39,547 bases of DNA from an uncultured Eubacteriales bacterium (GTDB lineage: Bacteria; Bacillota; Clostridia; Oscillospirales; CAG-272): the NCBI GenBank assembly GCA_958414825.1, contig CATYXQ010000013.1, positions 1-39,547 of the forward strand. Reading direction: 5' to 3'. Below are positions 25,865 through 34,103 of the stretch, piece after piece. The notes below the pieces were generated by a model. The model saw only the letters and a list, made by a program, of their open reading frames with translations, ran no database searches and was not told the origin of the DNA. The first letter of the stretch is position 1. The number at the start of each line of letters is the position of its first letter. The position numbers and the translations under genes are program-made.

Positions 25865-27628
25865 TTACGCCCAGAGTGTCAGGTGCTCTGCAATCGGTCC
25901 GAGAGCCAACACCGGGAAAAATGTCAGCGCCGCAAAGATGTAAACAACAATGACAAGGATAATCGGGAACGAAGCTGTGTCCGTATGCAGTGAGCCGACC
26001 GAATCATTCACAAACTGTTTCTTCATCAGAGAACCGGCAATTGCCAGTTGAATAACAATGGACAAATACCGTCCAAAGAACATCGCAAGCCCGGTTGTGA
26101 TATTCCAGAACATCGTGTTGTCTGCTAACCCCTCAAAACCGGAGCCGTTGTTGGCAGCGGATGACGAGAATTCATATAACACCTGTGACAATCCATGGAA
26201 GCCAGGGTTGGTGATCCCCTCCAAGCCTGCCGATGTACCTACCGCCAAAGCAGAGAACGCCAGAATCAGCAATGGATGGATGATGATGCAAAGGGCAGTA
26301 AGTTTCATCTCACGTCCTTCAATCTTTTTGCCCAGATACTCCGGTGTTCGTCCGATCATCAAACCGCAGATAAATACCGCCAGAATGGCGTACATAATCA
26401 TGTTCATCAAACCTACGCCCTTGCCGCCGAACACCACATTGAGCATCATATGTAACAATGGAATCATACCGCCGAGCGGCGTCAGGGTATCGTGCATATT
26501 ATTGACCGTACCGGTGGTAAACGAGGTTGTAGTGGTTGTAAACATTACCGACTGGGCAATGCCGAAGCGTACTTCTTTTCCCTCCATACTGCCCATAGAC
26601 TGAGACAGTCCCGCTTCGGCAAGCGCCGGGTTGCCCTGCGATTCTGCCCATAAGCAAACACCGAGGCCGATGACAAAAATAATACTCATCGCTGCGAAAA
26701 TTGTTCTGCCTTCACGTCCAAAGAAACGGGCCGTCAAGCTGTGATGAACACGGCCTTTTCTGTCGGAAAGCGCCATGCTGGCTTCCGCCAAGTCGTGCTT
26801 GCGGTCACGGACCATTTTGCCAAAGGTGATAACACAGGCACCGGGGAGCAGCATCATGGAATATAGCTCAATCAGGTTAGTGAGCATAGTCGGGTTTTCA
26901 ATTGGGGTGGAAGAGTTTGCACCGATAAATCCGCCGCCGTTAGTTCCCAGATGTTTAATAATCTCCAACGCAGCAACCGGTCCCATGGCAATGACCTGTT
27001 TTGCCCCTTCAATGGTATCTACCACCACATTACCGGTGAAGTTTTGCGGAACACCTTGCCAAACGAGAAGCAGGCCGCCGATAATGGAAAACGGAAGCAG
27101 CACACGAGTAGTAATCCGCACCAGGTCTGAAAAAAAGTTGCCCACGTTATCTTTTGTCTTACCCGCCAGCCCGCGGATAAAGGCAACACAGGCGGCATAA
27201 CCACTGGCCGCTGAAACGAACATCATAAAGGTAATAACCAACATCTGAGAGAGGTAGGATAAACCCGATTCACCAGAGTAATGCTGGAGGTTGGTGTTCG
27301 TCATAAAACTGATAATCGTATTAAAGGATAAGGATTCTTCCATGGCACCAATGCCATTAGGGTTGAAGATTGGAAGGCTTTGGATCCTCAAAATAATGTA
27401 ACCCAACAGAATCATGACTGCATTGGTGCCAAGCAGCGCGAACGCATATTTTTTCCAATTCATACCATTCTGCGAGTTAATGCCGCTTATCTTGTAAATT
27501 ACACCGTCAACACGGTTAAATACAGGATCGGCAAATGTATGTTTTCCGGCTGCAATATGATACAAATATATCCCGACCGGAATAACCATTATCACATAAA
27601 TTAGAATGGTCAGCACAAGCTGAAGCAT
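25865..27628 (-). CDS. kdpA: Potassium-transporting ATPase subunit A (channel-like)
   Basis: This 587-residue polytopic membrane subunit binds and conducts potassium. All four pore-loop regions are visible: TNTNLQHYSGES, LGTNGGGFIGANSSTPIENP-type, TVNNMHDTLTPLGG and SAANNGSGFEG. The chosen start is the second ATG at 27628, because AGGAGG (27636-27641) is 8 nt away from it and only 2 nt from the ATG at 27634. It lies 21 nt after kdpF in the same operon. Confidence 0.96.
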   Translation of the reverse strand: MLQLVLTILIYVIMVIPVGIYLYHIAAGKHTFADPVFNRVDGVIYKISGINSQNGMNWKKYAFALLGTNAVMILLGYIILRIQSLPIFNPNGIGAMEESLSFNTIISFMTNTNLQHYSGESGLSYLSQMLVITFMMFVSAASGYAACVAFIRGLAGKTKDNVGNFFSDLVRITTRVLLPFSIIGGLLLVWQGVPQNFTGNVVVDTIEGAKQVIAMGPVAALEIIKHLGTNGGGFIGANSSTPIENPTMLTNLIELYSMMLLPGACVITFGKMVRDRKHDLAEASMALSDRKGRVHHSLTARFFGREGRTIFAAMSIIFVIGLGVCLWAESQGNPALAEAGLSQSMGSMEGKEVRFGIAQSVMFTTTTTSFTTGTVNNMHDTLTPLGGMIPLLHMMLNVVFGGKGVGLMNMIMYAILAVFICGLMIGRTPEYLGKKIEGREMKLTALCIIIHPLLILAFSALAVGTSAGLEGITNPGFHGLSQVLYEFSSSAANNGSGFEGLADNTMFWNITTGLAMFFGRYLSIVIQLAIAGSLMKKQFVNDSVGSLHTDTASFPIILVIVVYIFAALTFFPVLALGPIAEHLTLWA

Positions 27629-27649
27629 CTTCATTACCTCCTGTAAACT

Positions 27650-27730
27650 TTAGAATTTTTCCGGGTGAACCAGCGCATATACCAGATAGCCACCCATGAG
27701 AAGGACAATTCCTCCGAGGACGTACAACAT
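27650..27730 (-). CDS. kdpF: Potassium-transporting ATPase subunit F
   Basis: This 26-residue peptide forms a single membrane helix that stabilises KdpABC in lipid. It begins MLYVLGGIVLLMGG and ends YLVYALVHPEKF; the closing (V/I)-x-P-E-(K/R)-F is the KdpF hallmark. GGGAGG lies 7 nt before its ATG. It is too short for routine gene callers but is well supported by position and sequence. Confidence 0.92.
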   Translation of the reverse strand: MLYVLGGIVLLMGGYLVYALVHPEKF

Positions 27731-27745
27731 AAAATAACCTCCCTT

Positions 27746-27844
27746 CTACTCGTCCCGATCGACTTGTTTCTGACACCAGTGAATCAATAGCACAATCGAT
27801 CCGCAGCAAGCGGCTAAAACAGCCAGCATAATCATATCAAGCAT
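27746..27844 (-). CDS. Small membrane protein heading the kdp operon
   Basis: This 32-residue ORF has a hydrophobic helix (MLAVLAACCGSIVLL) followed by IHWCQKQVDRDE. GGAGG is placed 8 nt before the ATG, and its stop is 15 nt before kdpF, so it is translated from the same mRNA. Comparable tiny ORFs ending in a W-C-x-x-Q-V-D-like tail precede kdpF in other Firmicutes as I recall, but I cannot confirm this here. It may be an accessory peptide of KdpFABC. Confidence 0.7.
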   Translation of the reverse strand: MLDMIMLAVLAACCGSIVLLIHWCQKQVDRDE

Positions 27845-27926
27845 ATCTATTGCCTCCTTTACTTCTGTTTTCTTCATTCATCTTATCCATTTTCTCATGA
27901 AATCGGTGTAAGACTTTTTCGTCTCA

Positions 27927-27944
27927 CATTAAGTTTTTATAAAG
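27927..27944 (-). promoter_or_regulatory. Candidate KdpE site in front of the kdpF-A-B-C operon
   Basis: On the minus strand CTTTAT, 5 nt, CTTAAT is the same direct-repeat layout as the two sites in front of kdpD, with a different spacer sequence. It lies about 83 nt upstream of the first ORF of the operon. I see no strong -10/-35 downstream of it, consistent with activator dependence. Confidence 0.45.
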
Positions 27945-27948
27945 CTGT

Positions 27949-28143
27949 TTACAACCAACCGAAAATCAGGGCAAGCGGAAGTGTGATAACTGTGGTAAAA
28001 GCGGCGACAACTGTTAAAATGAAGATCGGCATCCCAATAAACATTGCAAAAAACGAAAGGTATGGGTGACGGAACGCAAAACGCTCTGCATGGCGGTCAA
28101 ATTTATCTTCAAATTTATGAATAGATTTAAGTAAAGCAGACAT
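27949..28143 (-). CDS. Small two-helix membrane protein upstream of the kdp operon
   Basis: This 64-residue protein has a charged N-terminus (FEDKFDRHAERFAFRHP, His/Arg/Asp-rich) and then two closely spaced hydrophobic segments (about 28-45 and 46-62) joined by a short turn. AAGGAGGG lies 7 nt before the ATG, a very strong ribosome site. I do not recognise a named family. Its position immediately before the kdp control region and in the same direction suggests a link to potassium or envelope stress. A degenerate copy of the candidate KdpE site (TTAAGAT plus an A run) lies upstream at 28217-28232. Confidence 0.7.
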   Translation of the reverse strand: MSALLKSIHKFEDKFDRHAERFAFRHPYLSFFAMFIGMPIFILTVVAAFTTVITLPLALIFGWL

Positions 28144-28263
28144 AACAAATCCCTCCTTATGTTATAAGGTTAGCATAGAAGAAATTAAAACGGGAAAAAG
28201 AGTTGGCAGAACGAAGTTAAGATAAAAAAAAATCGTTTTGTTTGTATTCATATTGAAAAGTAT

Positions 28264-28302
28264 AAAAAAAGGCTCGCGTCCTTTAACAAAAGAATGTGAG
28301 CC
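28264..28302 (-). terminator. Leftward terminator without an obvious gene
   Basis: A stem of 7 bp (28271-28277/28296-28302) with further pairing inside has a 7-nt A run at 28264-28270, i.e. U7 on the minus strand. No convincing minus-strand gene lies upstream of it. It may end a small RNA or antisense transcript, or be left over from a lost gene. The stretch 28144-28405 otherwise contains nothing I can support except the degenerate candidate KdpE site. Confidence 0.55.
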
Positions 28303-28405
28303 GAGTATCCGATTTCGTTACGGTAGATTTCTTCCCTAAGAATACCACACTTATAAACGACGGTTTTTTTCATATGCTGAAATAAATAAAAATTTCAGGA
28401 AAGTG

Positions 28406-28434
28406 TTGACAAGGTTTTCTTTTTATGCTACTAT
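28406..28434 (+). promoter_or_regulatory. Promoter of the pyrimidine operon
   Basis: TTGACA (28406-28411), a 17-nt spacer and TACTAT (28429-28434) place transcription start near 28441 and leave a leader of about 110 nt before pyrC. Confidence 0.8.
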
Positions 28435-28463
28435 ATGAATGATCTTTAAGGCGATACGAGATA

Positions 28464-28535
28464 TCGGCAAGATTTCTATATTCGGTTGCGTTACGCGCCG
28501 CTTTTTGTCTTGCCGAAATGGGCAAGATTTTTTTT
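28464..28535 (+). promoter_or_regulatory. Transcription attenuator in the pyr leader
   Basis: Two exclusive structures share the segment 28508-28516. Antiterminator: 28464-28472 (TCGGCAAGA) pairs perfectly with 28508-28516 (TCTTGCCGA), enclosing a small hairpin (28482-28500). Terminator: 28508-28514 pairs with 28521-28527 and is followed by eight T (28528-28535), 18 nt before the pyrC ATG. This is a standard on/off leader. I do not see the conserved PyrR-binding loop of Bacillus, so the sensor may be different, for example UTP-dependent transcription pausing. Confidence 0.75.
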
Positions 28536-28552
28536 GCAAAGGAGAAGCGGTT

Positions 28553-29785
28553 ATGAGACATATCATCAAAAACGCAAACGTATTCAAAGACGGGAAAATC
28601 AGCAAACAGGATTTTGTATTTTCGTCCGAAGATTTTTCTCTATTTGGCATTCCTGTTTCCAAATTCAATTTTGAAAAATATGTTTTCTTCCCTGGTTTTG
28701 TCGATGCACATGTGCATTTGAGAGAACCGGGATTTTTTTATAAAGAAACCATTGCAACCGGCACTGCCGCAGCCGCCCGCATGGGGTATACGGACGTTTT
28801 CTCTATGCCGAATCTGAGTCCTGTTCCCGACTGTGTCGGAAATCTAAAAGTTGAGCTTGATCTGATCGAAAAAAATGCAAATATCCGTGTCCACCCCTAT
28901 GGTTCTATTACCAAGGGGGAAGAAGGCGCGGTGCTTGCCGACTTTTCCGGGCTCAGCAAATATGTGGCAGGCTTTTCCGACGACGGCAAAGGCGTTCAAA
29001 ACGAAGATCTGATGCGCAGCGCCATGCAGCAGGCTAAAGCAAACGGAAAACCGATTGTCGCTCACTGCGAGGACGCTTCCCTGCTTTTCGGCGGATATAT
29101 CCACGACGGCGAATATGCAAAACTCCACGGTCATCGCGGAATCAGCAGCGAAAGCGAATGGAAACCGATTGAGCGGGATCTGCGTCTCGCCAAAGAAACC
29201 GGATGCAAATATCACATCTGTCACATTTCTACAAAAGAAAGCGTTGCCCTGATTCGCAAAGCAAAGGCGGATGGCGTAGACGTCACCTGCGAAACCGCGC
29301 CGCACTATCTCTTACTCTGTGACATGGATTTAAAGGATGACGGCAAATATAAAATGAATCCGCCGCTCCGCTCAGAGGAGGATCGACGCGCACTGCTTGA
29401 AGGACTCCGCGACGGAACCATAGATATGATCGCCACCGACCATGCGCCGCATACGGCCGACGAAAAAGCCGGCGGACTCGCGCACAGTCTGATGGGTATT
29501 GTCGGATTGGAGACGGCTTTCCCGATTCTCTACACCAAACTGGTCAAAACCGGACTCCTTCCGTTATATCGTCTTGTGGAGTTGATGCACGACGCCCCGG
29601 CCAAACGCTTCGGCATTCCATCCAATATGCAGGAAAATTTCTGTGTGTATGACTTGGAGAGCGAATATATCCTCCACACGGACAGTTTTCTCTCAAAAGG
29701 CAAAAGCACACCGTTTGCCGAAGAAAAAGTGTTCGGCAATTGCATTTTAACTGTCTGCGGCGGAAAAGTCGCATGGAGTAAATAA
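28553..29785 (+). CDS. pyrC: Dihydroorotase
   Basis: This 410-residue cytosolic zinc enzyme closes carbamoyl-aspartate to dihydroorotate. The metal site His53 and His55 lie in DAHVHLREPG. VAHCEDASLLFGG, CHISTKESV and IATDHAPHT supply the remaining ligands and the catalytic Asp, as in the long dihydroorotase class. The start at 28553 follows AGGAG 8 nt away. An in-frame ATG at 28439 lies at the expected transcription start and would translate the attenuator, so it is rejected. It is the first gene of pyrC-K-D-F-E-B-I. Confidence 0.95.
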   Translation: MRHIIKNANVFKDGKISKQDFVFSSEDFSLFGIPVSKFNFEKYVFFPGFVDAHVHLREPGFFYKETIATGTAAAARMGYTDVFSMPNLSPVPDCVGNLKVELDLIEKNANIRVHPYGSITKGEEGAVLADFSGLSKYVAGFSDDGKGVQNEDLMRSAMQQAKANGKPIVAHCEDASLLFGGYIHDGEYAKLHGHRGISSESEWKPIERDLRLAKETGCKYHICHISTKESVALIRKAKADGVDVTCETAPHYLLLCDMDLKDDGKYKMNPPLRSEEDRRALLEGLRDGTIDMIATDHAPHTADEKAGGLAHSLMGIVGLETAFPILYTKLVKTGLLPLYRLVELMHDAPAKRFGIPSNMQENFCVYDLESEYILHTDSFLSKGKSTPFAEEKVFGNCILTVCGGKVAWSK

Positions 29786-29788
29786 ATC

Positions 29789-30517
29789 ATGAAACAATCC
29801 ATTTTTTCTATTGAAAGCAACACTCCGGTTGCCGACCGGGTTTACCGCATGACGCTGTGCGGCGATACCTCGGCCATAACGGCGCCCGGACAATTTGTAA
29901 ATATTCGTCTGGAGGGAAAATTTCTCCGCCGACCGATTTCCGTCTGTGATCGAAACGGAGACTGTCTGACCCTTTACTATAAGGTCGTCGGAACCGGCAC
30001 AGAGCAAATGAGCAAAATGCAGCGCGGCGATACGCTGGATCTTCTGACCGGCCTCGGAAACGGATATACGCTTGACCTTTCCGGTGATATACCGCTTTTG
30101 ATTGGCGGAGGCGTCGGCGTACCGCCGCTGTATCTTCTCTGCCGGAAACTGCTGGAGCAAAACAAACACCCCTCCGTTATCATTGGTTTTAACCGTCATT
30201 CCGAAGTTTTTCTGGAACAGGAATTTCTAAAGTTAGGCGTTCCGGTTTCGGTAACAACAGTTGACGGAAGTTACGGGGTTCGCGGATTTGTAACCGATGC
30301 GCTGCCCGCCGACTATTCTTATTTCTATACCTGCGGCCCGGAACCGATGCTTAAGGCTGTATGCAACGCTATGCGCACTTCCGGTCAAGTCAGTTTTGAA
30401 GAACGTATGGGGTGCGGCTTCGGCGCGTGCATGGGATGCAGCTGTGAAACAAAATACGGCAGCAAACGCATATGCCGGGACGGTCCGGTACTCGTAAAGG
30501 AGGAAATTATATGGTAG
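29789..30517 (+). CDS. pyrK: Dihydroorotate dehydrogenase B electron-transfer subunit
   Basis: This 242-residue FAD and [2Fe-2S] protein passes electrons from PyrD to NAD. It has the ferredoxin-reductase fold: FLRRPISV for FAD, then GGGVGVPPLYLLCR and the TCGPEPM NAD-binding segment. Four Cys form the cluster (Cys209, Cys214, Cys217, Cys229) in CGFGACMGC and RICRDGPV. It starts 3 nt after the pyrC stop and overlaps pyrD by 7 nt. Its presence predicts the NAD-linked class 1B dehydrogenase complex. Confidence 0.96.
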   Translation: MKQSIFSIESNTPVADRVYRMTLCGDTSAITAPGQFVNIRLEGKFLRRPISVCDRNGDCLTLYYKVVGTGTEQMSKMQRGDTLDLLTGLGNGYTLDLSGDIPLLIGGGVGVPPLYLLCRKLLEQNKHPSVIIGFNRHSEVFLEQEFLKLGVPVSVTTVDGSYGVRGFVTDALPADYSYFYTCGPEPMLKAVCNAMRTSGQVSFEERMGCGFGACMGCSCETKYGSKRICRDGPVLVKEEIIW

Positions 30518-31422
30518 ACACACGAGTCGCACTGTGCGGCGTCACGCTGGACAATCCGATTATTCCGGCCAGCGGCGCTTTCGGCTACGGAAGTGAATTT
30601 GCAGAACTCTATGATCTAAACTGCCTCGGAACATTTTCCTTCAAAGGGACAACGGAAAACCCCCGCTTCGGCAATCCCACTCCGAGAATTGCGGAATGTG
30701 CATCCGGTATGCTGAATGCAGTCGGATTGCAAAATCCAGGCGTGAAAGCCGTAAAAGAAAAGGAATTGCCGCGCCTGAAAACGTATTTTCAAAAGCCGGT
30801 TATGGCCAATGTCAGTGGATTTTCGCTTGATGAATATAAAAATGTCTGCGCCGCACTCGACGATGAAGCGCAAATCGGATGGTTTGAAGTCAATATTTCC
30901 TGTCCGAACGTGCATGGCGGCGGTATGAGTTTCGGCACCACGCCAAAGTCGGCGGCCACAGTTACCGCCGCCGTGCGAAGCGTGACAAAAAAGCCGATTT
31001 TAATCAAGCTTTCTCCTAATGTTTCTGATATTACGGAAATTGCCAAAGCCTGCGAAGACGCAGGCGCCGACGGAATCAGTATGATTAATACGCTGCTCGG
31101 TATGCGCATCAATCTTCACACGAAAAAGCCCCTGCTTGCAAATAAAACCGGCGGTTTTTCCGGACCGGCCATCTTGCCGGTCGCGCTGCGCATGGTTTAT
31201 CAGGTATATGAAGCGGTTAAAATTCCAATTGTCGGAATGGGCGGCATTTCTTCGGCCGAGGATGTTCTCGAAATGATGATGGCGGGCGCCACCGCCGTGG
31301 AAATCGGCGCGGCAAATCTTATCAATCCCTATATTTGCAGAGATATTGTGAACACGCTGCCCGACATTATGGAAAAATACAAAATAAAAAGGTTAACTGA
31401 AATTATAGGAGGCGCACACTGA
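30511..31422 (+). CDS. pyrD: Dihydroorotate dehydrogenase B catalytic subunit
   Basis: This 303-residue FMN enzyme converts dihydroorotate to orotate. The class 1 signatures include NPIIPASGAFGYG, the active-site loop NISCPNVHGGG with base Cys131 (class 1 uses Cys), and the FMN loop IVGMGGISSAEDVLEMMMAGA. The start at 30511 follows AAAGGAGG and overlaps the end of pyrK (ATGGTAG). A longer frame starting at 30472 lies inside pyrK and is less likely. Confidence 0.96.
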   Translation: MVDTRVALCGVTLDNPIIPASGAFGYGSEFAELYDLNCLGTFSFKGTTENPRFGNPTPRIAECASGMLNAVGLQNPGVKAVKEKELPRLKTYFQKPVMANVSGFSLDEYKNVCAALDDEAQIGWFEVNISCPNVHGGGMSFGTTPKSAATVTAAVRSVTKKPILIKLSPNVSDITEIAKACEDAGADGISMINTLLGMRINLHTKKPLLANKTGGFSGPAILPVALRMVYQVYEAVKIPIVGMGGISSAEDVLEMMMAGATAVEIGAANLINPYICRDIVNTLPDIMEKYKIKRLTEIIGGAH

Positions 31423-32120
31423 TGGGAAAAGATGTAATTGTTGCCTGCGATTTTCCCAGCCGCAATGCAACACTCGATTTTTTGGAGCTTTTTAAAGAAC
31501 AAAAACCGTTTATTAAAATCGGAATGGAGCTTTTTTATGCAGAGGGCCCCAGCATTGTAAAAGAAATCAAAGCTCGCGGACACCGTATATTCTTAGATTT
31601 AAAACTGCATGACATTCCAAACACGGTAAAAAGCGCAATGGCGGTGCTTTCTGCCCTCGATGTAGATATGTGCAACCTTCATGCGAGCGGCACAGTACCG
31701 ATGATGGAGGCGGCAATCGAAGGACTCACTCGTCCGGACGGCACACGTCCGCTTCTGATTGCCGTAACACAGTTGACCTCCACCAGTGAGGAAAGAATGC
31801 ACAGCGATCTTTTAATCTCAAAATCCATGCCGGAGACCGTTATGCACTACGCCAAATGCGCGCAAACCGCCGGCCTTGACGGCGTGGTCTGTTCTCCGCT
31901 GGAAGCAGAAACCGTTCACGCCGCCTGCGGCAGCACGTTTTTGACGGTTACACCTGGTGTGCGTTTTGCAAATGAAAGCCTTAGCGATCAGGTGCGTGTT
32001 ACCACCCCCGAAAAAGCAAAAGAACTCGGCTCCGATTATATCGTAGTCGGCAGACCGATCACAAAAGCAAGCGACCCGGTTGCCGCCTACGCTCGCTGCA
32101 TAAAAGAATTTATCGGTTAA
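31422..32120 (+). CDS. pyrF: Orotidine 5'-phosphate decarboxylase
   Basis: This 232-residue enzyme decarboxylates OMP to UMP. The active-site motif FLDLKLHDIPNTV, the opening VACDFPS, and VTPGVRFA and DYIVVGRPITKA at the phosphate site are all present. The start ATG overlaps the pyrD TGA by one base (ATGA-like junction), and AGGAGG lies 9 nt upstream. The length fits the short bacterial class. Confidence 0.96.
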   Translation: MGKDVIVACDFPSRNATLDFLELFKEQKPFIKIGMELFYAEGPSIVKEIKARGHRIFLDLKLHDIPNTVKSAMAVLSALDVDMCNLHASGTVPMMEAAIEGLTRPDGTRPLLIAVTQLTSTSEERMHSDLLISKSMPETVMHYAKCAQTAGLDGVVCSPLEAETVHAACGSTFLTVTPGVRFANESLSDQVRVTTPEKAKELGSDYIVVGRPITKASDPVAAYARCIKEFIG

Positions 32121-32130
32121 GGAGTAAAAA

Positions 32131-32766
32131 ATGAATCTCAGTGAACAGATTGCAAAAGATTTATTAAAAATTAAAGCTGTATTTTTCAGCCCGGACAAGC
32201 CGTTTACCTGGGCAAGCGGAATCAAAAGTCCCGTTTATTGCGACAACCGCCTCACATTAACCGCGCCGGAAGTGCGCACTAATGTTGAAAATGGACTCGC
32301 CGCACTGATTCAAACCTATTATCCGACAGTCGAGGTTCTGATGGGCACATCGACCGCCGGTATTGCGCATGCGGCAATCACAGCGCACATCTTGGATCTG
32401 CCGATGGGGTACGTTCGCTCCGGCGCAAAAGATCACGGCAGACAAAACCGGATCGAGGGCAAGCTGGAAAACGGACAAAAGGTCGTCGTAGTTGAAGATT
32501 TGATTTCAACCGGCGGTAGCGTAATCGAAGTTGTAGAAGCGCTCCGTGAAGCGGGCGCCGAGGTTCTCGGTATCGTAAGCATTTTCACATACGGTATGAA
32601 AAAAGGGCTTGAGCGTCTGGCACAGGCCAATGTCGCTAATCACAGTCTTACAGAATTTGATGTAATCGCAGAAGTTGCAGCCAAAACCGGATATATAAAG
32701 CCTGAAGATGTTCAACGATTGATTGCATTCCGCGACAATCCTTCGGATGAAAGCTGGATCGGGTGA
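32131..32766 (+). CDS. pyrE: Orotate phosphoribosyltransferase
   Basis: This 211-residue enzyme adds ribose-5-phosphate from PRPP to orotate. FTWASGIKSPVYCDNR forms the orotate loop, MGYVRSGAKDHGRQNRIEG the catalytic loop, and VVVEDLISTGGSVIEV the PRPP-binding motif. It starts 10 nt after pyrF with AAGGAG, and its stop overlaps the GTG start of pyrB. Confidence 0.96.
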   Translation: MNLSEQIAKDLLKIKAVFFSPDKPFTWASGIKSPVYCDNRLTLTAPEVRTNVENGLAALIQTYYPTVEVLMGTSTAGIAHAAITAHILDLPMGYVRSGAKDHGRQNRIEGKLENGQKVVVVEDLISTGGSVIEVVEALREAGAEVLGIVSIFTYGMKKGLERLAQANVANHSLTEFDVIAEVAAKTGYIKPEDVQRLIAFRDNPSDESWIG

Positions 32767-33689
32767 AGCATATGCAGGGACTGAACAATATTCTGGAACT
32801 TTCGACTGCCGAAATCGACGCGCTCATTCAAACCGCAAATGATATAATTGCGCATCCGAAAGCATATGCGGAAAAATGCCGCGGAAAAAAATTGGCAACG
32901 CTGTTCTTTGAACCTTCCACGCGCACACGTCTCAGTTTTGAAGCCGCTATGTATGAACTGGGCGGCAGCGTAATCGGATTTTCTGAAGCGCAGAGTTCTT
33001 CTTCTGCCAAAGGTGAGAGCGTAGCGGATACGGCCAAAACAATCTCCTGTTACGCCGATATTATCGCCATGCGGCATCCCAAAGAGGGCGCGCCGCTTGT
33101 GGCCGCGCAGGCTGCTTCGATCCCGGTTATCAACGCCGGAGACGGCGGACACAATCATCCCACGCAGACATTAACCGATCTTTTGACCATTCACCGTGAA
33201 AAAGGCAGATTTGATCATTTGACCATCGGACTGTGCGGAGATTTGAAATTCGGCCGCACCGTGCATTCCCTGATCGCCGCAATGTCCCGGTACGGCCACG
33301 TCAAATTTGTTTTGATCTCGCCTGAAGAATTAAAATTGCCAAGCTACGTCAAAAAAGACATCCTGAAAAAAAATAATATAGAATATGTACAGACAACCGA
33401 TCTTGAAAGCGCCATGCCGGAACTTGATATTCTGTATATGACGCGCGTACAGAGAGAGCGATTTTTTAACGAAGAGGATTATCTGCGTCTGAAGGACAGT
33501 TACATTTTGACACCTGAAAAACTACAAAATGCAAAGCCGGATCTCTGCATCATGCACCCCCTGCCCCGTGTCAATGAAATCGCCGTCGCCGTAGATTCCG
33601 ACCCGAGAGCCTGCTATTTTAAGCAGGTACTGTACGGGAAATTTATTCGCATGGCTTTGATTCTTAAGCTGTTGGAGGTGCAAATATGA
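32763..33689 (+). CDS. pyrB: Aspartate carbamoyltransferase catalytic subunit
   Basis: This 308-residue enzyme joins carbamoyl phosphate and aspartate. It has the carbamoyl-phosphate motif FEPSTRTRLSFE, the SSSAKGES loop, DGGHNHPTQTL and HPLPRVNEI. The GTG at 32763 is taken as start because it gives an N-terminus MKHM like that of Bacillus PyrB and overlaps the pyrE stop (GTGA). An ATG at 32772 is the alternative. It pairs with PyrI encoded next, so the enzyme is probably the allosteric two-subunit type. Confidence 0.96.
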   Translation: MKHMQGLNNILELSTAEIDALIQTANDIIAHPKAYAEKCRGKKLATLFFEPSTRTRLSFEAAMYELGGSVIGFSEAQSSSSAKGESVADTAKTISCYADIIAMRHPKEGAPLVAAQAASIPVINAGDGGHNHPTQTLTDLLTIHREKGRFDHLTIGLCGDLKFGRTVHSLIAAMSRYGHVKFVLISPEELKLPSYVKKDILKKNNIEYVQTTDLESAMPELDILYMTRVQRERFFNEEDYLRLKDSYILTPEKLQNAKPDLCIMHPLPRVNEIAVAVDSDPRACYFKQVLYGKFIRMALILKLLEVQI

Positions 33690-34102
33690 ATATTGACTCA
33701 ATCAGCAATGGTATCGTCATTGACCACATTACCGCCGGAAAAGGCATGGAACTCTATCACCTGTTGAATTTGGACAAACTGGATTGTTCGGTTGCGATCA
33801 TTAAAAATGTAAAAAGTCATAAAATGGGCAAAAAAGATATTATCAAGATTGATGCGGTTATAGACGTAAATATTGATATTATCGGCTATGTTGACCCTAA
33901 TGTAACCGTGGACGTCATCCGAGACGGAATTTTGACTGAAAAGAAAAAAATTGATCTTCCGGAGCGTCTGTCCAATGTACTGTTCTGCAAGAATCCCCGA
34001 TGCATCACATCGGTCGAGCAAGAGCTTGTCCACATTTTTAAGCTTACCGATAAAGACAATCGAATCTACCGGTGCATCTACTGTGAAACAAAAGCAAATT
34101 AA
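33686..34102 (+). CDS. pyrI: Aspartate carbamoyltransferase regulatory subunit
   Basis: This 138-residue subunit binds nucleotide effectors and zinc. The N-terminal allosteric domain starts IDSISNGIVIDHITAGKG. The C-terminal zinc domain has Cys101, Cys106, Cys130 and Cys133. It overlaps pyrB by 4 nt (ATGA). Its presence predicts CTP feedback on the first committed step, in addition to the operon leader control. Confidence 0.96.
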   Translation: MNIDSISNGIVIDHITAGKGMELYHLLNLDKLDCSVAIIKNVKSHKMGKKDIIKIDAVIDVNIDIIGYVDPNVTVDVIRDGILTEKKKIDLPERLSNVLFCKNPRCITSVEQELVHIFKLTDKDNRIYRCIYCETKAN

Positions 34103-34103
34103 A

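Noticed and set aside
20253..27200. Many plus-strand open frames opposite the kdp genes
   Set aside because: All lie antisense to strongly conserved kdp coding sequence and lack ribosome sites or recognisable products.
28248..28373. A 41-codon minus-strand ORF upstream of the kdp island
   Set aside because: There is no ribosome site, no recognisable sequence, and it runs through a terminator hairpin.
27845..28405. Cyclic di-AMP or other potassium riboswitch before the kdp operon
   Set aside because: The gap before the operon is only about 100 nt and shows no long conserved-type folding; direct-repeat protein sites explain the region better.
28439..28552. In-frame upstream extension of pyrC from an ATG at 28439
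   Set aside because: The ATG coincides with the predicted transcription start, has no ribosome site, and the extension would encode the attenuator hairpins.
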